Assembly: GCA_949289265.1 (NCBI GenBank)
Contig: CASENE010000036.1
Location: 1 to 64,000, forward strand
DNA: 64,000 nucleotides
Direction of reading: 5' to 3'
Origin: an uncultured Bacteroides sp.
GTDB taxonomy: Bacteria > Bacteroidota > Bacteroidia > Bacteroidales > Bacteroidaceae
Shown here: one piece after another, positions 28,984-39,554 of the stretch
Numbering within the stretch: the first letter of the stretch is position 1
How the letters are laid out: the number at the start of each line of letters is the position of its first letter
Notes under the pieces: model-generated
Told to the model about the DNA's origin: nothing
Databases searched by the model: none
Seen by the model: only the letters and a program-made list of their open reading frames with translations
Position numbers and translations under genes: made by a program

Positions 28984-29538
28984 ATGAAGACAATGAATTT
29001 GACATTTGTGTGTTTCTTGGTCGCCTTGCTGATAGGCGGTGGAAGTTTGCAGGCTCAGGATGAACGCCGCGACTATTCGGAGCAGAAGATGAAACTGCGT
29101 GCCGAGATGATGGCCTTGAACATGGCCGAAAAGTATGGATTGGACGAGCGGCAGATAGAGAAACTTACCGAGGCCAACTTGCTTTGGCTGCAACAGCAGG
29201 GAGATGAACTGAAAGGCCCCCGTGACCCGCGTGCCTGGACAGACCGTCGTTGGGCGGCCCATCGTCCTCATCCGCGGCATCATCGGGGCGGCTGTTGTGC
29301 CGCGCCTTGCCAGCCGCGGCCCGTTTGTGACTCTTGCTGCGAGGACGGGCATCACGCCCCCGGCTGTCCGTATGTGGACGGCAAACGGGCCCCTCTCTCC
29401 AACGAAGAGGTGGAGAAACTTCGTGCCGAGCGTAAGCAAGCCTTTGAGAAACGCAAAACTGCTCGCGACGCATACGAGCAGAGCCTGAAGGAAATCATGA
29501 CCGAAGAGCAGTACCAGGCTTACCGGAAGCGCAAATAA
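28984..29538 (+). CDS. DUF4890-type periplasmic protein with Cys/His-rich insert
   Basis: A 184-residue exported protein: signal peptide to about residue 24 (ending GGGSLQAQ), helical segments (EQKMKLRAEMMALNMAEKY and AERKQAFEKRKTARDAYEQ) like the CpxP/Spy fold, ending EIMTEEQYQAYRKRK. Residues about 85-120 form an odd insert with seven cysteines and many histidines (HHRGGCCAAPCQ, VCDSCCEDGHHAPGCPY). I infer a metal- or redox-responsive periplasmic factor; function is not known. A clear terminator follows. Confidence 0.75.
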   Translation: MKTMNLTFVCFLVALLIGGGSLQAQDERRDYSEQKMKLRAEMMALNMAEKYGLDERQIEKLTEANLLWLQQQGDELKGPRDPRAWTDRRWAAHRPHPRHHRGGCCAAPCQPRPVCDSCCEDGHHAPGCPYVDGKRAPLSNEEVEKLRAERKQAFEKRKTARDAYEQSLKEIMTEEQYQAYRKRK

Positions 29539-29560
29539 GCGAAGAAGTCGGCTGGTTGAT

Positions 29561-29606
29561 AGTGGTTAGCGCCGGAGGATAGAGCCCCGCGCTAACCACT
29601 GTTTTT
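29561..29606 (+). terminator. Intrinsic terminator after the DUF4890-type gene
   Basis: AGTGGTTAGCGC (29561-29572) is perfectly complementary to 29589-29600, followed by GTTTTTG. It lies between convergent genes. Confidence 0.8.
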
Positions 29607-29608
29607 GT

Positions 29609-30943
29609 TTATATCTCCTTCCCTACCCAGCGGCCGTAGCGAATGTACAGCCAGCAGAAGAGGAGGATGAAGATGCCGTAGACGATGTCCGCGCTCCAGC
29701 ATAGGGCCACGTCAAGGCGCAGAAAGAGGATGATCCACGTGATGTAGGCCGTGTAGATGGTCAGGCTGCTCAGCTCCAGGCAGAGGGCGGTGCGCGTGTT
29801 GCCCGTGCCGGACACGGACTGGAAGTAGACATTGGCGGGGATGAGCACCAGGTAGGTGGCGCACATCACCCAGAGCGAGGGCACGGCGGCCTGGCGCAGG
29901 TCGGCCATGTCGGTGTAGATGCTCAGAATCAGATGGGGGAAGAGGGCGAACAGCAGGGCCAGGGGCAAGACGAAGAGGTAGGCCAGGCGGATGTGCTGGC
30001 GGATGAGCTTCGGCACCTCGGCCGAATGGCCACGCCCGATGAGGTTGCTGGTCAGCGAGCCGCAGGTGGAGGCAAAGGCCATCATCACCATGAACAGCAG
30101 GCCCGAGGCGCTGCGCACGATGTTGGTCACGGCTAAGGCCCTTTCGCCCAGATGCTCGATGTAGAGGAAGAACAGGAACCACGTGGCCAGCGAGAAGAAG
30201 TTCTGTATCATGGTCCACAACGACACGCTCAGCATCCGCCGCAGCACGTCGCTGCAGAAGCGGGGCACGCGGTCCAGCCCGTATTTCCGCAGGTCGATGC
30301 GCCGCCGGGTGTAGACGATGAAGAACAGGAGCGATACGCCCTCGGCCAGCGACGAACCCAGCGCGGCCCCGGCGATGCCCATCTCTGGAAGCCCCAGGTT
30401 GCCGAAGATGAGCAGGTAGTTGAACACCACGTTGCTCAGCACCATCACCACGGAGTTCAGTGTCAGCGTCTTCGTCTGCACCGTGCCCAGGAAGAAGGCG
30501 CGGAAGATGACGGCGCTGAACGAGAAGAAGGCGCCGAACACGCGCCAGTGCAGGTAGCTCTCCGCCGCGCGGCATACGTCGGGCGAGGCGATGATGCGCT
30601 CCAGAATCAGCGGCGAGAGGAAGTAGCTCAGCACGAACATCACCGCCGCCAGCCCCACTTGGAAGTAGATGCCGTGGTAGAACAGGCGGCCGATCTCCCG
30701 GTAGTTCTCCTCGCCGTTGCGCCGGGCGATGAGTATCTGCGTGCCGATGCTGAACCCGAAGGCCACCATGAAGATGACCATGTAGAACACGCCGGCTATG
30801 GCCGAGGCGCCCAGCTCTACCTCGCCCACGCGCCCCAGGAAAGCCGTATCGGTCATGCCTATCATTTGTTCCATGATGAGGCTGATGAGGATGGGGTAGG
30901 CGATGTGCCAGATTTGGCGGTTGGTGTACGTAGTTTGTGGCAT
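29609..30943 (-). CDS. MATE-family efflux transporter
   Basis: A 444-residue, 12-helix multidrug/sodium antiporter. Family features are PILISLIMEQMIGMTDTAFLG in helix 1-2, AFGFSIGTQILIARRNGE, and the second half repeat with GLLFMVMMAFASTCGSLTSNLIG. The substrate is not predictable. It reads from 30943, about 200 bp from yidC on the same strand, with dyad array E in between. Confidence 0.92.
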   Translation of the reverse strand: MPQTTYTNRQIWHIAYPILISLIMEQMIGMTDTAFLGRVGEVELGASAIAGVFYMVIFMVAFGFSIGTQILIARRNGEENYREIGRLFYHGIYFQVGLAAVMFVLSYFLSPLILERIIASPDVCRAAESYLHWRVFGAFFSFSAVIFRAFFLGTVQTKTLTLNSVVMVLSNVVFNYLLIFGNLGLPEMGIAGAALGSSLAEGVSLLFFIVYTRRRIDLRKYGLDRVPRFCSDVLRRMLSVSLWTMIQNFFSLATWFLFFLYIEHLGERALAVTNIVRSASGLLFMVMMAFASTCGSLTSNLIGRGHSAEVPKLIRQHIRLAYLFVLPLALLFALFPHLILSIYTDMADLRQAAVPSLWVMCATYLVLIPANVYFQSVSGTGNTRTALCLELSSLTIYTAYITWIILFLRLDVALCWSADIVYGIFILLFCWLYIRYGRWVGKEI

Positions 30944-30998
30944 AGGGCGAATGTTTAGGGATGGTTATAATTGTTTACGTCTGGATGCTTTCCCTGCC

Positions 30999-31086
30999 AA
31001 GGTGGCACTTTGAGGAGGTCAAAGTGCCACTTCGGGGGACAAAAAGTGCCACCTTTACCTCCTAAAAGTGGCACTTTTACCTCGCC
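30999..31086. repeat. Dyad array E (exact 22-bp period)
   Basis: Four units begin at 30999, 31021, 31043 and 31065. Cores are AAGGTGGCACTTT and AAAGTGCCACTT in alternating orientation, so neighbouring units can also pair with each other. It lies just after the yidC stop on the minus strand. The core sequence is unlike arrays A-D. Confidence 0.8.
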
Positions 31087-31151
31087 TTAGCGATGGTTGT
31101 TGATTATCAAATAGTTGCGCGCAAGCGTAAAGTTTGCGAAAAGTGTTTACT

Positions 31152-33014
31152 TCATCTACGTCCTTTCTCGCGCTCCATGCGCTGGCGTTGCATCTCCTCG
31201 GCCTGCTTCTGCATGGCCTCCAAGCGGGCGGCAAAGCCGGTCTTGCGCATCTGCTTTGGGTCTTTCCGGTTGGCCTCCAGCTGTGCCAGCAGCTTCTGCT
31301 CGTCCGTGGTGCGGCGCAGGATGATGGTGGTGGCCACGCTGATAAGGGTCGAAATGAAGTAGTAGTAGTTCAGGCCTGACGGATAGTCGTTGAGGATGAA
31401 CAGGAACATGATGGGCATCAGGTATTGCATCCACTTCATGGCCGCCATCTGCGGGTTGGCCCCGGTGTCTTGCTGCTGCATCATGAACTTGGCGTTCAGG
31501 ATGTTGGTCACCGTCATCAGGAGGCAGAACAGGCTGAGGTGGCTGCCCATGAAGGGGATGGTGAAGGGGAACGTGATGATGGCGTCATACGTCGAGAGGT
31601 CGTCTGCCCACAGGAAGCTCTGCTGCCTGAGCTCGATGGCGCTGGGGATGAACATGAACAGGGCGATGAACACGGGCATCTGGATGAGCATCGGCAAGCA
31701 CCCGCCCATGGGGCTGACGCCGTATTGGCTGTACACACTCATGATTTCCTGCTGCTTCTTCATGGCGTCTTCTTGCTTGGGATACTTCTTGTTTATCTCG
31801 TCTATCTTCGGCTTCAGCGCGCGCATCTTGGCGGAGGACATGTAGGTCTTCCACGTAGCGGGGAACACGACGGCCTTCACGATGAGCGTGAGGAGCAGCA
31901 GCACTACGCCCATGCTCATGCCCCAGCCCTGCAGCCAGTCGAAGAGGTTGATGATGATCCACTTGTTAATCCAGCGGAACAGGGGCCAGCCCAGGTAGAC
32001 CAGGCGGTTCAGCTCCCAGTCTTCGGTGCGTCCCTTGTCCAGGGCGGTGAGGGTCTTGTAGTGATTGGGGCCGAGGTAGAGGTAGAGTCGGGTGGGGGTC
32101 TGTCCCGTGGGGTCGAACGCGGTGTTCATGCTCGCGCTGTAGTCCTTGATATACCCGCTGCCTTTCTGGTCCATCTTTGAAGTGAGATGTGTCTTCTCGA
32201 AGCCCGCCTCGCTCAGCAACACGGCGGAGAAAAACTGGTTCTTGAAGGCTATCCAGTCCAGGCGCTCGGCCACGTCCTGCTCGTCGTCCTCGTGGGCGGA
32301 GAGGTAGTCCGTGCCTTCACCCTCTATCTTGTAGGTCAGCTCGGCCAGGCGGTTTTCGTAGGTATATCCCTTCTCAATCTGCCTTGCGCGCTCGCTCCAC
32401 TCAATATCCACATGCTTGTTGCTGGAGGCCAGCTTGCCGTCCATGCCGGTGGCCTGTATGGTGAAGTCCACGAGGTAGTTGTCCGGGTGCATGGCGTAGC
32501 GGAAGTCGATGTAGCTTCCCTCGTCGGCCTGGAGGCGCAGGGTGACGCTGCTGTCGGTCTGCTGCACGGGGGTGAAGTAGTAGTCTTGCGTCTGTATGGT
32601 CTCCTTCAGGTTGTAGAAGAGGAAATTCATCCGGGCGTCTCCCCCGCGGAAGAGGGTGAGGGGCGTCTGCTTGTCCTGCTCCTTGTATTCCTTGAGCACG
32701 GACTGGTGAATGGCTCCTCCCTTGGTGCTGAGGGTGAGGCTGGCCACGTTGTTCTGTATCGTGATGAATTGTTCCCGGCCTTGCCGTGCGCGGAAGAAGA
32801 GGGCGGTGGAGTCGTTGGCCTTTGCGGCTTGTTCGCCTGCCAGGGCTGCTTCGGCCTTCGCTTTCAGCTCGGCCTCGCGCTGTTGCACTTGGGCTATGGA
32901 ATCGTAGTAGTGTTGCTGGGCTTCCAGTTGCTCCTGGCTGGGGCGGCTCAAGATGCTGAAGCCCACCAGCAGGATGCCTATCAGCACCAGTCCGGTAATG
33001 GTGTTTTTGTCCAT
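31152..33014 (-). CDS. yidC: Membrane protein insertase YidC
   Basis: A 620-residue insertase that works alone or with SecYEG. It has an N-terminal anchor ([21 protein letters not shown]), a large periplasmic beta-domain (about 60-350) and the conserved five-helix core (about 360-580; [56 protein letters not shown]). The tail is basic (RMEREKGRR). The pairing with pyrG upstream on the same strand is common in Bacteroidales. Confidence 0.96.
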   Translation of the reverse strand: MDKNTITGLVLIGILLVGFSILSRPSQEQLEAQQHYYDSIAQVQQREAELKAKAEAALAGEQAAKANDSTALFFRARQGREQFITIQNNVASLTLSTKGGAIHQSVLKEYKEQDKQTPLTLFRGGDARMNFLFYNLKETIQTQDYYFTPVQQTDSSVTLRLQADEGSYIDFRYAMHPDNYLVDFTIQATGMDGKLASSNKHVDIEWSERARQIEKGYTYENRLAELTYKIEGEGTDYLSAHEDDEQDVAERLDWIAFKNQFFSAVLLSEAGFEKTHLTSKMDQKGSGYIKDYSASMNTAFDPTGQTPTRLYLYLGPNHYKTLTALDKGRTEDWELNRLVYLGWPLFRWINKWIIINLFDWLQGWGMSMGVVLLLLTLIVKAVVFPATWKTYMSSAKMRALKPKIDEINKKYPKQEDAMKKQQEIMSVYSQYGVSPMGGCLPMLIQMPVFIALFMFIPSAIELRQQSFLWADDLSTYDAIITFPFTIPFMGSHLSLFCLLMTVTNILNAKFMMQQQDTGANPQMAAMKWMQYLMPIMFLFILNDYPSGLNYYYFISTLISVATTIILRRTTDEQKLLAQLEANRKDPKQMRKTGFAARLEAMQKQAEEMQRQRMEREKGRR

Positions 33015-33154
33015 TGATGCGTATGCTTATTTTTATTGGGTTCTTAGTTGACGTGTAGACAAATGGACGAGGCAACAAGGGATGGAAGTGATGACTGGCA
33101 TCAACTTGCTGTCTTGCAGGCTTGTCGGCCCGTCGACTCTGCTGGACTGATTAG

Positions 33155-34786
<1,632 letters not shown>

Positions 34787-34847
34787 TTACAATGATTGCA
34801 GGGGGGCACCGGGGCGGATGCCGCCGGATGCTCCCGTAAATTGCCTG

Positions 34848-34855
34848 CAAAAGTA
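34848..34855 (-). promoter_or_regulatory. pyrG promoter -7 element
   Basis: Reads TACTTTTG on the minus strand, about 75 bp before the GTG start. Confidence 0.5.
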
Positions 34856-34930
34856 GGAAAAAAAAGAGGAAGAGCCTACATTTCAGCCCAACATTTCGCA
34901 AAATGCCTTGGCGGCTACTCGATTTTAAGC

Positions 34931-34938
34931 TAAATTTG
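34931..34938 (+). promoter_or_regulatory. Promoter -7 element of the DUF3078 gene
   Basis: TAAATTTG, 36 bp before the ATG at 34975. Confidence 0.5.
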
Positions 34939-34974
34939 CACTCTGATTCAACAAAACACATATCCAAGGACAAG

Positions 34975-36597
34975 ATGAAAACCTATCTGCTATCCTCTCT
35001 GGCATTGGGCTGCCTGCTGACGGCCGCCCCTGCCGCCCTCCGCGCACAGTCTGCCGAGGTCGTCCCCGTTGTACCGGCCGACACCCTGGCCACTGTCTCC
35101 GCCGATACCCTCCGGCCAGCCGCGCAACCCGTGGACACTCTGGCCCCCGACACCGTCTGCGTCGTCTTGACAGACACCCTCTCGCCCGCCCGGCAGGTGC
35201 AGGCTCCGGACGCCCTGGCCACCGACACCGCCGCTGCCCCTGCCCGCCGCGTCCGTCCCCGTCCCACGCTGCCTCCCTCCATGCAACCCTACTTCGTCTT
35301 GAAGCTGCGGCGTGCTTCCGGCGGGCGCGGCTACCGTCTGGACACCGTCTCTACTGCCTACGAGCGTCGCCTGGCCGTCCTCCAATACCTCAACGACCCG
35401 GAGACTCCTCCCCGCTACATCGCCGTCGACCCCCAATACGCTCGCCTCTTCCTGCCGTTCACCTACTACGAGCGGCCCATCGCCCGCCTTTCGAGCCTCT
35501 CCTGGAGTTTCGACCAGGGCCTCGACTCCCTGCGCGCGCCCCGTCACTGCCCCCTCGGGCTGGACACCGCTTTCCTCGCCCGGCGTGAAGACACCCGTCG
35601 GCAGATAGACCGAACCCTCCTCGCCGCCTACGTCAACCGCATGGACAAGGTGCGCTACGTCGCCAGGCAGATAGCCCAAGGGCCCGCCTACCGCGACAAC
35701 CTTGTCCGCGAGGAGAAGTCCCGGCCCTCCGTCCTCAAGCTCTTCCGCTCCGAGACCATGCGCTACGCCCGCCCTGCCGACGACGCCGAAGTCATCATAC
35801 ACAAGCCCAACTGGTGGGTCACCGGCGGCAGCGGCTCCCTGCAGTTTGCCCAGAACCACATCTCCGACAACTGGTATAACGGCGGCGAGTCCACCCACAG
35901 CCTCTTGGGCAACCTCCAGGTGTTTGCCAACTACAACGACCGCGAGAAGTGGCAGTGGGAGAACCTCCTCGACGCCAAGCTGGGATTCATATCCGCCCCT
36001 TCCGACCAGTACCACAAGTACCTGGTCAACAACGACCAGCTGCGCATCGCCTCCAAACTGGGACTGCAGGCCGTCAACCACTGGTACTACACGCTGACCA
36101 CCGAGTTCAAGACCCAGTTCTGCAACGGCTACGGGGCCAACAGCCAGACCCTGAGCGCCGCCTTCCTCTCGCCTGCCGACTGGACCACCGGTCTGGGTAT
36201 GGACTACAAGCTGGGCAAGCCCAAGGTGACGCTCTCCGTGGCCATGCTCCCCCTGACCTACACCATGAAGATAGTCACCAACCCCGACGTGGACGAGACG
36301 GCCCTGGGCCTGGACGAGGGGCACAAGACCAAGCACAACTTCGGCTCGCAGGTCAAGGCCAACCTGACGTGGGACCCCTGGAGCTTCGTCAAGGTCACCT
36401 CCCGCTTCGACTACCTCACCTCCTACCACACCGTGCGCATCGAGTGGGAAAACACCTTCAACTTCATCCTCAACCGCTTCCTCTCGGCCAAGCTCTATGT
36501 CTATGCCCGCTACGACGACGGCGTGGCCCCCGCCGAGAACGGCACTTACTTCCAGATCAACGAGAACTTCGGCTTCGGCCTGAACTACACCTGGTGA
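34975..36597 (+). CDS. DUF3078-type outer-membrane protein
   Basis: A 540-residue protein with a signal peptide (ending APAALRAQ). Residues 30-85 are a low-complexity stretch rich in VDTLAPDT-like repeats. The C-terminal two thirds is the DUF3078 barrel-like domain, recognisable by WWVTGGSGSLQFAQNHISDN and NLQVFANYNDREKWQWENLL and by alternating aromatic strands to the terminal FGFGLNYTW. The terminal Trp and strand pattern fit an outer-membrane barrel. The ATG at 34975 is chosen for the signal peptide and promoter. Confidence 0.85.
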   Translation: MKTYLLSSLALGCLLTAAPAALRAQSAEVVPVVPADTLATVSADTLRPAAQPVDTLAPDTVCVVLTDTLSPARQVQAPDALATDTAAAPARRVRPRPTLPPSMQPYFVLKLRRASGGRGYRLDTVSTAYERRLAVLQYLNDPETPPRYIAVDPQYARLFLPFTYYERPIARLSSLSWSFDQGLDSLRAPRHCPLGLDTAFLARREDTRRQIDRTLLAAYVNRMDKVRYVARQIAQGPAYRDNLVREEKSRPSVLKLFRSETMRYARPADDAEVIIHKPNWWVTGGSGSLQFAQNHISDNWYNGGESTHSLLGNLQVFANYNDREKWQWENLLDAKLGFISAPSDQYHKYLVNNDQLRIASKLGLQAVNHWYYTLTTEFKTQFCNGYGANSQTLSAAFLSPADWTTGLGMDYKLGKPKVTLSVAMLPLTYTMKIVTNPDVDETALGLDEGHKTKHNFGSQVKANLTWDPWSFVKVTSRFDYLTSYHTVRIEWENTFNFILNRFLSAKLYVYARYDDGVAPAENGTYFQINENFGFGLNYTW

Positions 36598-36703
36598 CGC
36601 CCCGCGCCCCGGCCGACGCCTTCCCCTCGCGCCCGTCCTGCCCCGTGCCGGACGGGCGTCGTGTTAAAATCCATCCTCCCGCCGAATTTTTCCCGCGAAA
36701 CCC

Positions 36704-36734
36704 TTGCGCGTTTTCCCGACATTTCGTACCTTGC
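36704..36734 (+). promoter_or_regulatory. Probable promoter of the first HU-related gene
   Basis: CTTG at 36703-36706, a 20-bp spacer and TACCTTGC at 36727-36734. The same arrangement is conserved in copy 2 (TTG 39119-39121, AACCTTGC from 39142). Array F would lie in an mRNA leader of about 350 nt. Confidence 0.45.
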
Positions 36735-36900
36735 ACGCGGTATCCCCGAGGGAAAAGTTTGATACCTGCAAAGGCTCCCCCGTCCCGTTTCCCTATGCTG
36801 CCGATACCCTACTGTGAGAGGCTCGGCTTCGCGGGACGCGGGGAGTGCTTTTAGGGAGACGCCGGGGAGGCCAAGGACGAGGCCAGGATATCACCAGTCA

Positions 36901-36992
36901 AGACATCGGGATGTCATCCAACAAGACATCGGGATGTCATCCGACAAGACATCGGGATGTCATCCAACAAGACATCGGGATGTCATCCGAGA
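36901..36992 (+). repeat. Dyad array F (23-bp period) in the HU leader
   Basis: Four units start at 36901, 36924, 36947 and 36970. Each has the 14-bp hairpin core GACATCGGGATGTC. The 9-bp linkers alternate between ATCCAACA and ATCCGACA types, giving a 46-bp super-period. It ends about 100 bp before the HU ATG. There are no spacers, so it is not CRISPR. Confidence 0.85.
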
Positions 36993-37093
36993 AGAGATTG
37001 GGAACTTGTCATTGTTCCCTCCAAAGCGTGAGGGAACCTTGGACAGAAGACCTATATTTATTTACTATTTTAACTAAGAAAGGAGATAATACC

Positions 37094-37615
37094 ATGGGAC
37101 TGAAATGTAAGTTAGCCGCCAAGATTGACTTGAAGAATCCGGACGGCCCGAAGAAATGGTACGGTGTCCCCAAGAGCGAGACCCCGCTGGACGTAAAGAC
37201 CCTTACCCGGGGTGCCACTGCCAACTCCACCACCACGCCCAAAGAACTGGAGGCCGCCTTGGAGTTGCTGGCCAACTATATCACGGGGCAACTCCTGCAG
37301 GGGCACACGGTGAAGCTGCCGGGCATCGGCAATCTCCGCGTTTCCTTCCGTAGCAAGGGCGTGGACAACGTGCAGGACTTCAACGTGAACGAACACATCT
37401 ACGACCCGCGCATTCTCTTTACTCCCGACAAGGAGCTGCGCTCGAAGGTGGTGGACAACATTACCTTCGAGGACGGCGGGGTGAAGGATGGCACCATCAA
37501 CTACGCCACCCGCGCCGACTATTACAAGGCCGCGGGCATCGTCGTCTCCCCCTCGGAGCCCGGCGGCGGAAGCACCGGCGGAGGGGGCGGTACGGGCGAG
37601 ACGCCATTAGGATAA
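37094..37615 (+). CDS. HU-related DNA-binding protein, copy 1
   Basis: A 173-residue protein of the Bacteroidetes HU-related class (TIGR01201-like): an N-terminal extension with GPKKWYGVPKSE, the helical dimer part (ANSTTTPKELEAALELLANY), the DNA-binding beta-arm region (LPGIGNLRVSFRSKGVD) and a glycine-rich tail (GGGSTGGGGGTGETPLG). A good ribosome-binding site (AAAGGAG) precedes the ATG. It matches copy 2 at about 144 of 173 positions by eye; differences cluster in the first 17 residues. Role unknown beyond probable DNA binding. Confidence 0.85.
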   Translation: MGLKCKLAAKIDLKNPDGPKKWYGVPKSETPLDVKTLTRGATANSTTTPKELEAALELLANYITGQLLQGHTVKLPGIGNLRVSFRSKGVDNVQDFNVNEHIYDPRILFTPDKELRSKVVDNITFEDGGVKDGTINYATRADYYKAAGIVVSPSEPGGGSTGGGGGTGETPLG

Positions 37616-37682
37616 TGTTTTCATGAATATTAAATATCCCCCTGCCGTGAGGCAGGCCTTCTGAAAAGTTTAAGAAAAGGTT

Positions 37683-37740
37683 GGCATGTCCGTGGACACT
37701 TTCCCTGCGAAGGGCGGGCGTCGGCGGGCATGCCTTTTTT
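37683..37740 (+). terminator. Intrinsic terminator of HU copy 1
   Basis: GGCATGTCCG (37683-37692) pairs with CGGGCATGCC (37725-37734), with an inner CCCTGCGAAGGG hairpin and six T residues. It is duplicated in copy 2 at 40144-40201. Confidence 0.8.
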
Positions 37741-37800
37741 GTGCCCTTTCCCGTCACCCTCGTCCCGCCCGTCCTCGACACGGAGAATGACCTAAGCGCA

Positions 37801-38856
37801 ATGGCCTTCCTCTTCAACCTCCTCAGCGGCGACACCCGCCTCACCCTGGCCGCCACCGACGGGCAGGGAGGCACCACCCTCTGGCAACACGACATCAGCA
37901 TCGCCCTGTTCGACGTAGACGCGACGGCCCAGAACGGCGACGACTTCGTGGGACGCACCCTGCAGATAGGCACCACCACAGGCGGCCGGCACACCGTCCT
38001 CGAGTCCGCCACCATCCCCGCCGACGGCCACATCCGCTTCGGAGGCAAAGCCCTTATCCAGAGCATGATGGGCAACGACGTAAACCTCTGGTTCTGCATC
38101 CCCGGCGTAGTGAAATACTTCTGCAACGGCTCTTCCGCCGCCATCTCCTCCGACGCGGACAAGCCCCTCTACCACGTCGCCCTCCCGGACAAGGACGGGG
38201 GCAGCCAGCTCGACCCCGAGCGTCCCGACAACCCGGAGAACACGTGGATCGTGGCCCTCTACATGGGCATCAACCAAGGCGGACAGCCCGGCGGCGCGCC
38301 CCTCTACTTCGCCAGCGGCAACCTGATGTACGAAGAGGATGGCGGTCACTACTACGCCTACGTCGCCACCCAGGACATCACCGAGGCCGAGGGAACCCCC
38401 GACATGACGGGCATCGACTCCAACCACCGCGACCTCTTCGCCTGGAACGAAATCTCCGACTTCAGCACCCTGGACGGCGGCTACCTGGCCAGCCTCGGCC
38501 TGCGCCTGCCGGATAGAGAAGAGATGAATCCACTGGTACAAGTGGTAAGGGGCGAGCAAGTCCCCGGCCTGTCCCATGCCGCCAAGCTGGACGACTTCGG
38601 TGCTGCCACCTTCACCTACTCCATCCCTGCCGGAGCAGTGGGACAGGCGGCCATCGAGAACACGCTCCTGCTGCCCTACGTGGGCGGTGTCGTACCTCCC
38701 GATTCAGGCACTCCCACCCGGGGACAGAATGGATGCTATTGGCTTATTGGTAGTATGCCAGGGTCTTATTATTGGTTCAACCCCAATTGGGTTATGTATA
38801 TATCTTCGGGTATTCACACTGATAAATTCGCCACCGTCCGCCTGGTGACGGAATGA
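37801..38856 (+). CDS. Fimbrillin/FISUMP-like protein, probably 5'-truncated
   Basis: About 351 residues from the first plausible ATG, with no signal peptide or lipobox although the body looks like a surface protein: a fimbrillin-like N-terminal half (DTRLTLAATDG, ALFDVDATAQNGDD) and a C-terminal part (DLFAWNEISDFSTLDGG, then GCYWLIGSMPGSYYWF and ending FATVRLVTE) reminiscent of FISUMP/Clec-like domains in Bacteroides adhesins. The frame is open back through the HU terminator, which is not coding. Missing export signal plus the duplication edge at 37753 suggest loss of the true 5' end. It may be a pseudogene. Confidence 0.5.
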   Translation: MAFLFNLLSGDTRLTLAATDGQGGTTLWQHDISIALFDVDATAQNGDDFVGRTLQIGTTTGGRHTVLESATIPADGHIRFGGKALIQSMMGNDVNLWFCIPGVVKYFCNGSSAAISSDADKPLYHVALPDKDGGSQLDPERPDNPENTWIVALYMGINQGGQPGGAPLYFASGNLMYEEDGGHYYAYVATQDITEAEGTPDMTGIDSNHRDLFAWNEISDFSTLDGGYLASLGLRLPDREEMNPLVQVVRGEQVPGLSHAAKLDDFGAATFTYSIPAGAVGQAAIENTLLLPYVGGVVPPDSGTPTRGQNGCYWLIGSMPGSYYWFNPNWVMYISSGIHTDKFATVRLVTE

Positions 38857-38879
38857 CCCTCCCTTGCCGACCGGCTTCC

Positions 38880-39078
38880 CATGCGGGCGTGCCGGAACAG
38901 CAGAGGCGGTCGTCCAATTCTCCTCCTCCGGGGAGGAGGAGTACCCGAAGTGGGAGGTGGTAGCGAACTGTTATCAGCTGATATGCACTTACCTGCCACC
39001 CCGCCCGTTGGGCACCCCTCCTTCGGGGGAGGAGATGAATTGGACGACCGCCTCTGTCGTTCCGGCACGCTCGTATGG
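38880..39078. repeat. 200-bp imperfect palindrome
   Basis: Outer arms 38887-38920 and 39037-39070 (GCGTGCCGGAAC on the outside, GTCGTCCAATTC inside) are complementary at 32 of 34 positions. The palindrome extends outward to CCATGCG and CGTATGG and inward through CTCCTCC. It contains copy 2 of the 50-bp element (38916-38965). The right end touches the left edge of the HU copy 2 duplication at 39078. It could be a MITE-like element; no target-site duplication is evident. It fills much of a 700-bp gap. Confidence 0.7.
38916..38965. repeat. Dispersed 50-bp intergenic element, copy 2
   Basis: It matches 7903-7952 at 49 of 50 positions by eye and here forms part of the left half of the 200-bp palindrome. 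Confidence 0.75.
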
Positions 39079-39340
39079 TTAAAATCCTCCCTGCGGCGAA
39101 ATTTTTTCCGCGAAACCCTTGCACCGTTCCCCGACATTTCGAACCTTGCACACGGTATCCAAATGAGGTACTGTTAATGAATCCACCAACTCCCCCGTCC
39201 CGTTTCCCTATGCTGCCGGATCGCTTCCCCTGTTAATCCGGCTTCGCGGGATGCGGGGAGCCTTTCGAGGGAGACGCCGGGAAGGCTCCAAGCCAGGCCG
39301 AAGGGGCACTAAGAATGAGACCGAAGACTCCCTAAGGATG

Positions 39341-39474
39341 AGTCAGCAGAGTCATTAGTAAAGACTCAGCAGAGTCATCCCCTATGAGTCAGCAGAGTCA
39401 TTGGCAAAGACTCAGCAGCGTCATCTCTTATGAGTCAGCAGAGTCATCCGGCAAGACTCAGCAGAGTCATTTCC
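39341..39474 (+). repeat. Dyad array G (23-bp period) in the HU leader
   Basis: Six units with TCAGCAGAGTCAT or a close variant begin at 39343, 39366, 39389, 39412, 39435 and 39458, exactly 23 bp apart. Alternating units read GAGTCAGCAGAGTC and GACTCAGCAGAGTC, again a 46-bp super-period. The second form is a hairpin (GACTC/GAGTC with loop AGCA). One unit has a point change (CAGCAGCGTC). Confidence 0.85.
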
Positions 39475-39554
39475 ACCTGCTCGACAGGGTGGGGAAGAAA
39501 GCCTTAAGAGGATGCTGTTTATTTAATCTTTTAACAAAGGAAGGAGCATATACC

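Larger units (their letters stand above)
36663..37753 (+). repeat. Duplicated HU segment, copy 1
   Basis: This stretch is homologous to 39078-40214: promoter block, leader (CTCCCCCGTCCCGTTTCCCT and the GCTTCGCGGGA hairpin), HU-related gene, downstream sequence and terminator all align. The homology breaks only at the tandem dyad array in the leader, which is unrelated between copies. The left edge starts at GTTAAAATCC and the right edge ends at GTGCCCTTTCCCG. Confidence 0.85.

Noticed and set aside
33041..33154. Inverted repeat between yidC and pyrG as a regulatory site
   Set aside because: Only six to seven base pairs (GTTGAC/GTCAAC) match across 100 bp, which is expected by chance.
36901..36992. 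Arrays F, G and H as CRISPR arrays
   Set aside because: Repeats are contiguous with 8-9 bp linkers that are themselves repeated; there are no unique spacers of about 30 bp and no cas genes.
36845..37093. In-frame N-terminal extension of the HU copy 1 protein through the dyad array (also in copy 2 from 39384)
   Set aside because: A strong ribosome-binding site and conserved ATG lie at 37094 and 39555. The 23-bp period cycles through all frames, so the open frame is fortuitous, and the two extensions are unrelated.
37681..37800. N-terminal 40 codons of the frame ending at 38856
   Set aside because: They coincide with the intrinsic terminator of the HU gene, which is duplicated at 40144-40201 with no coding sequence after it.
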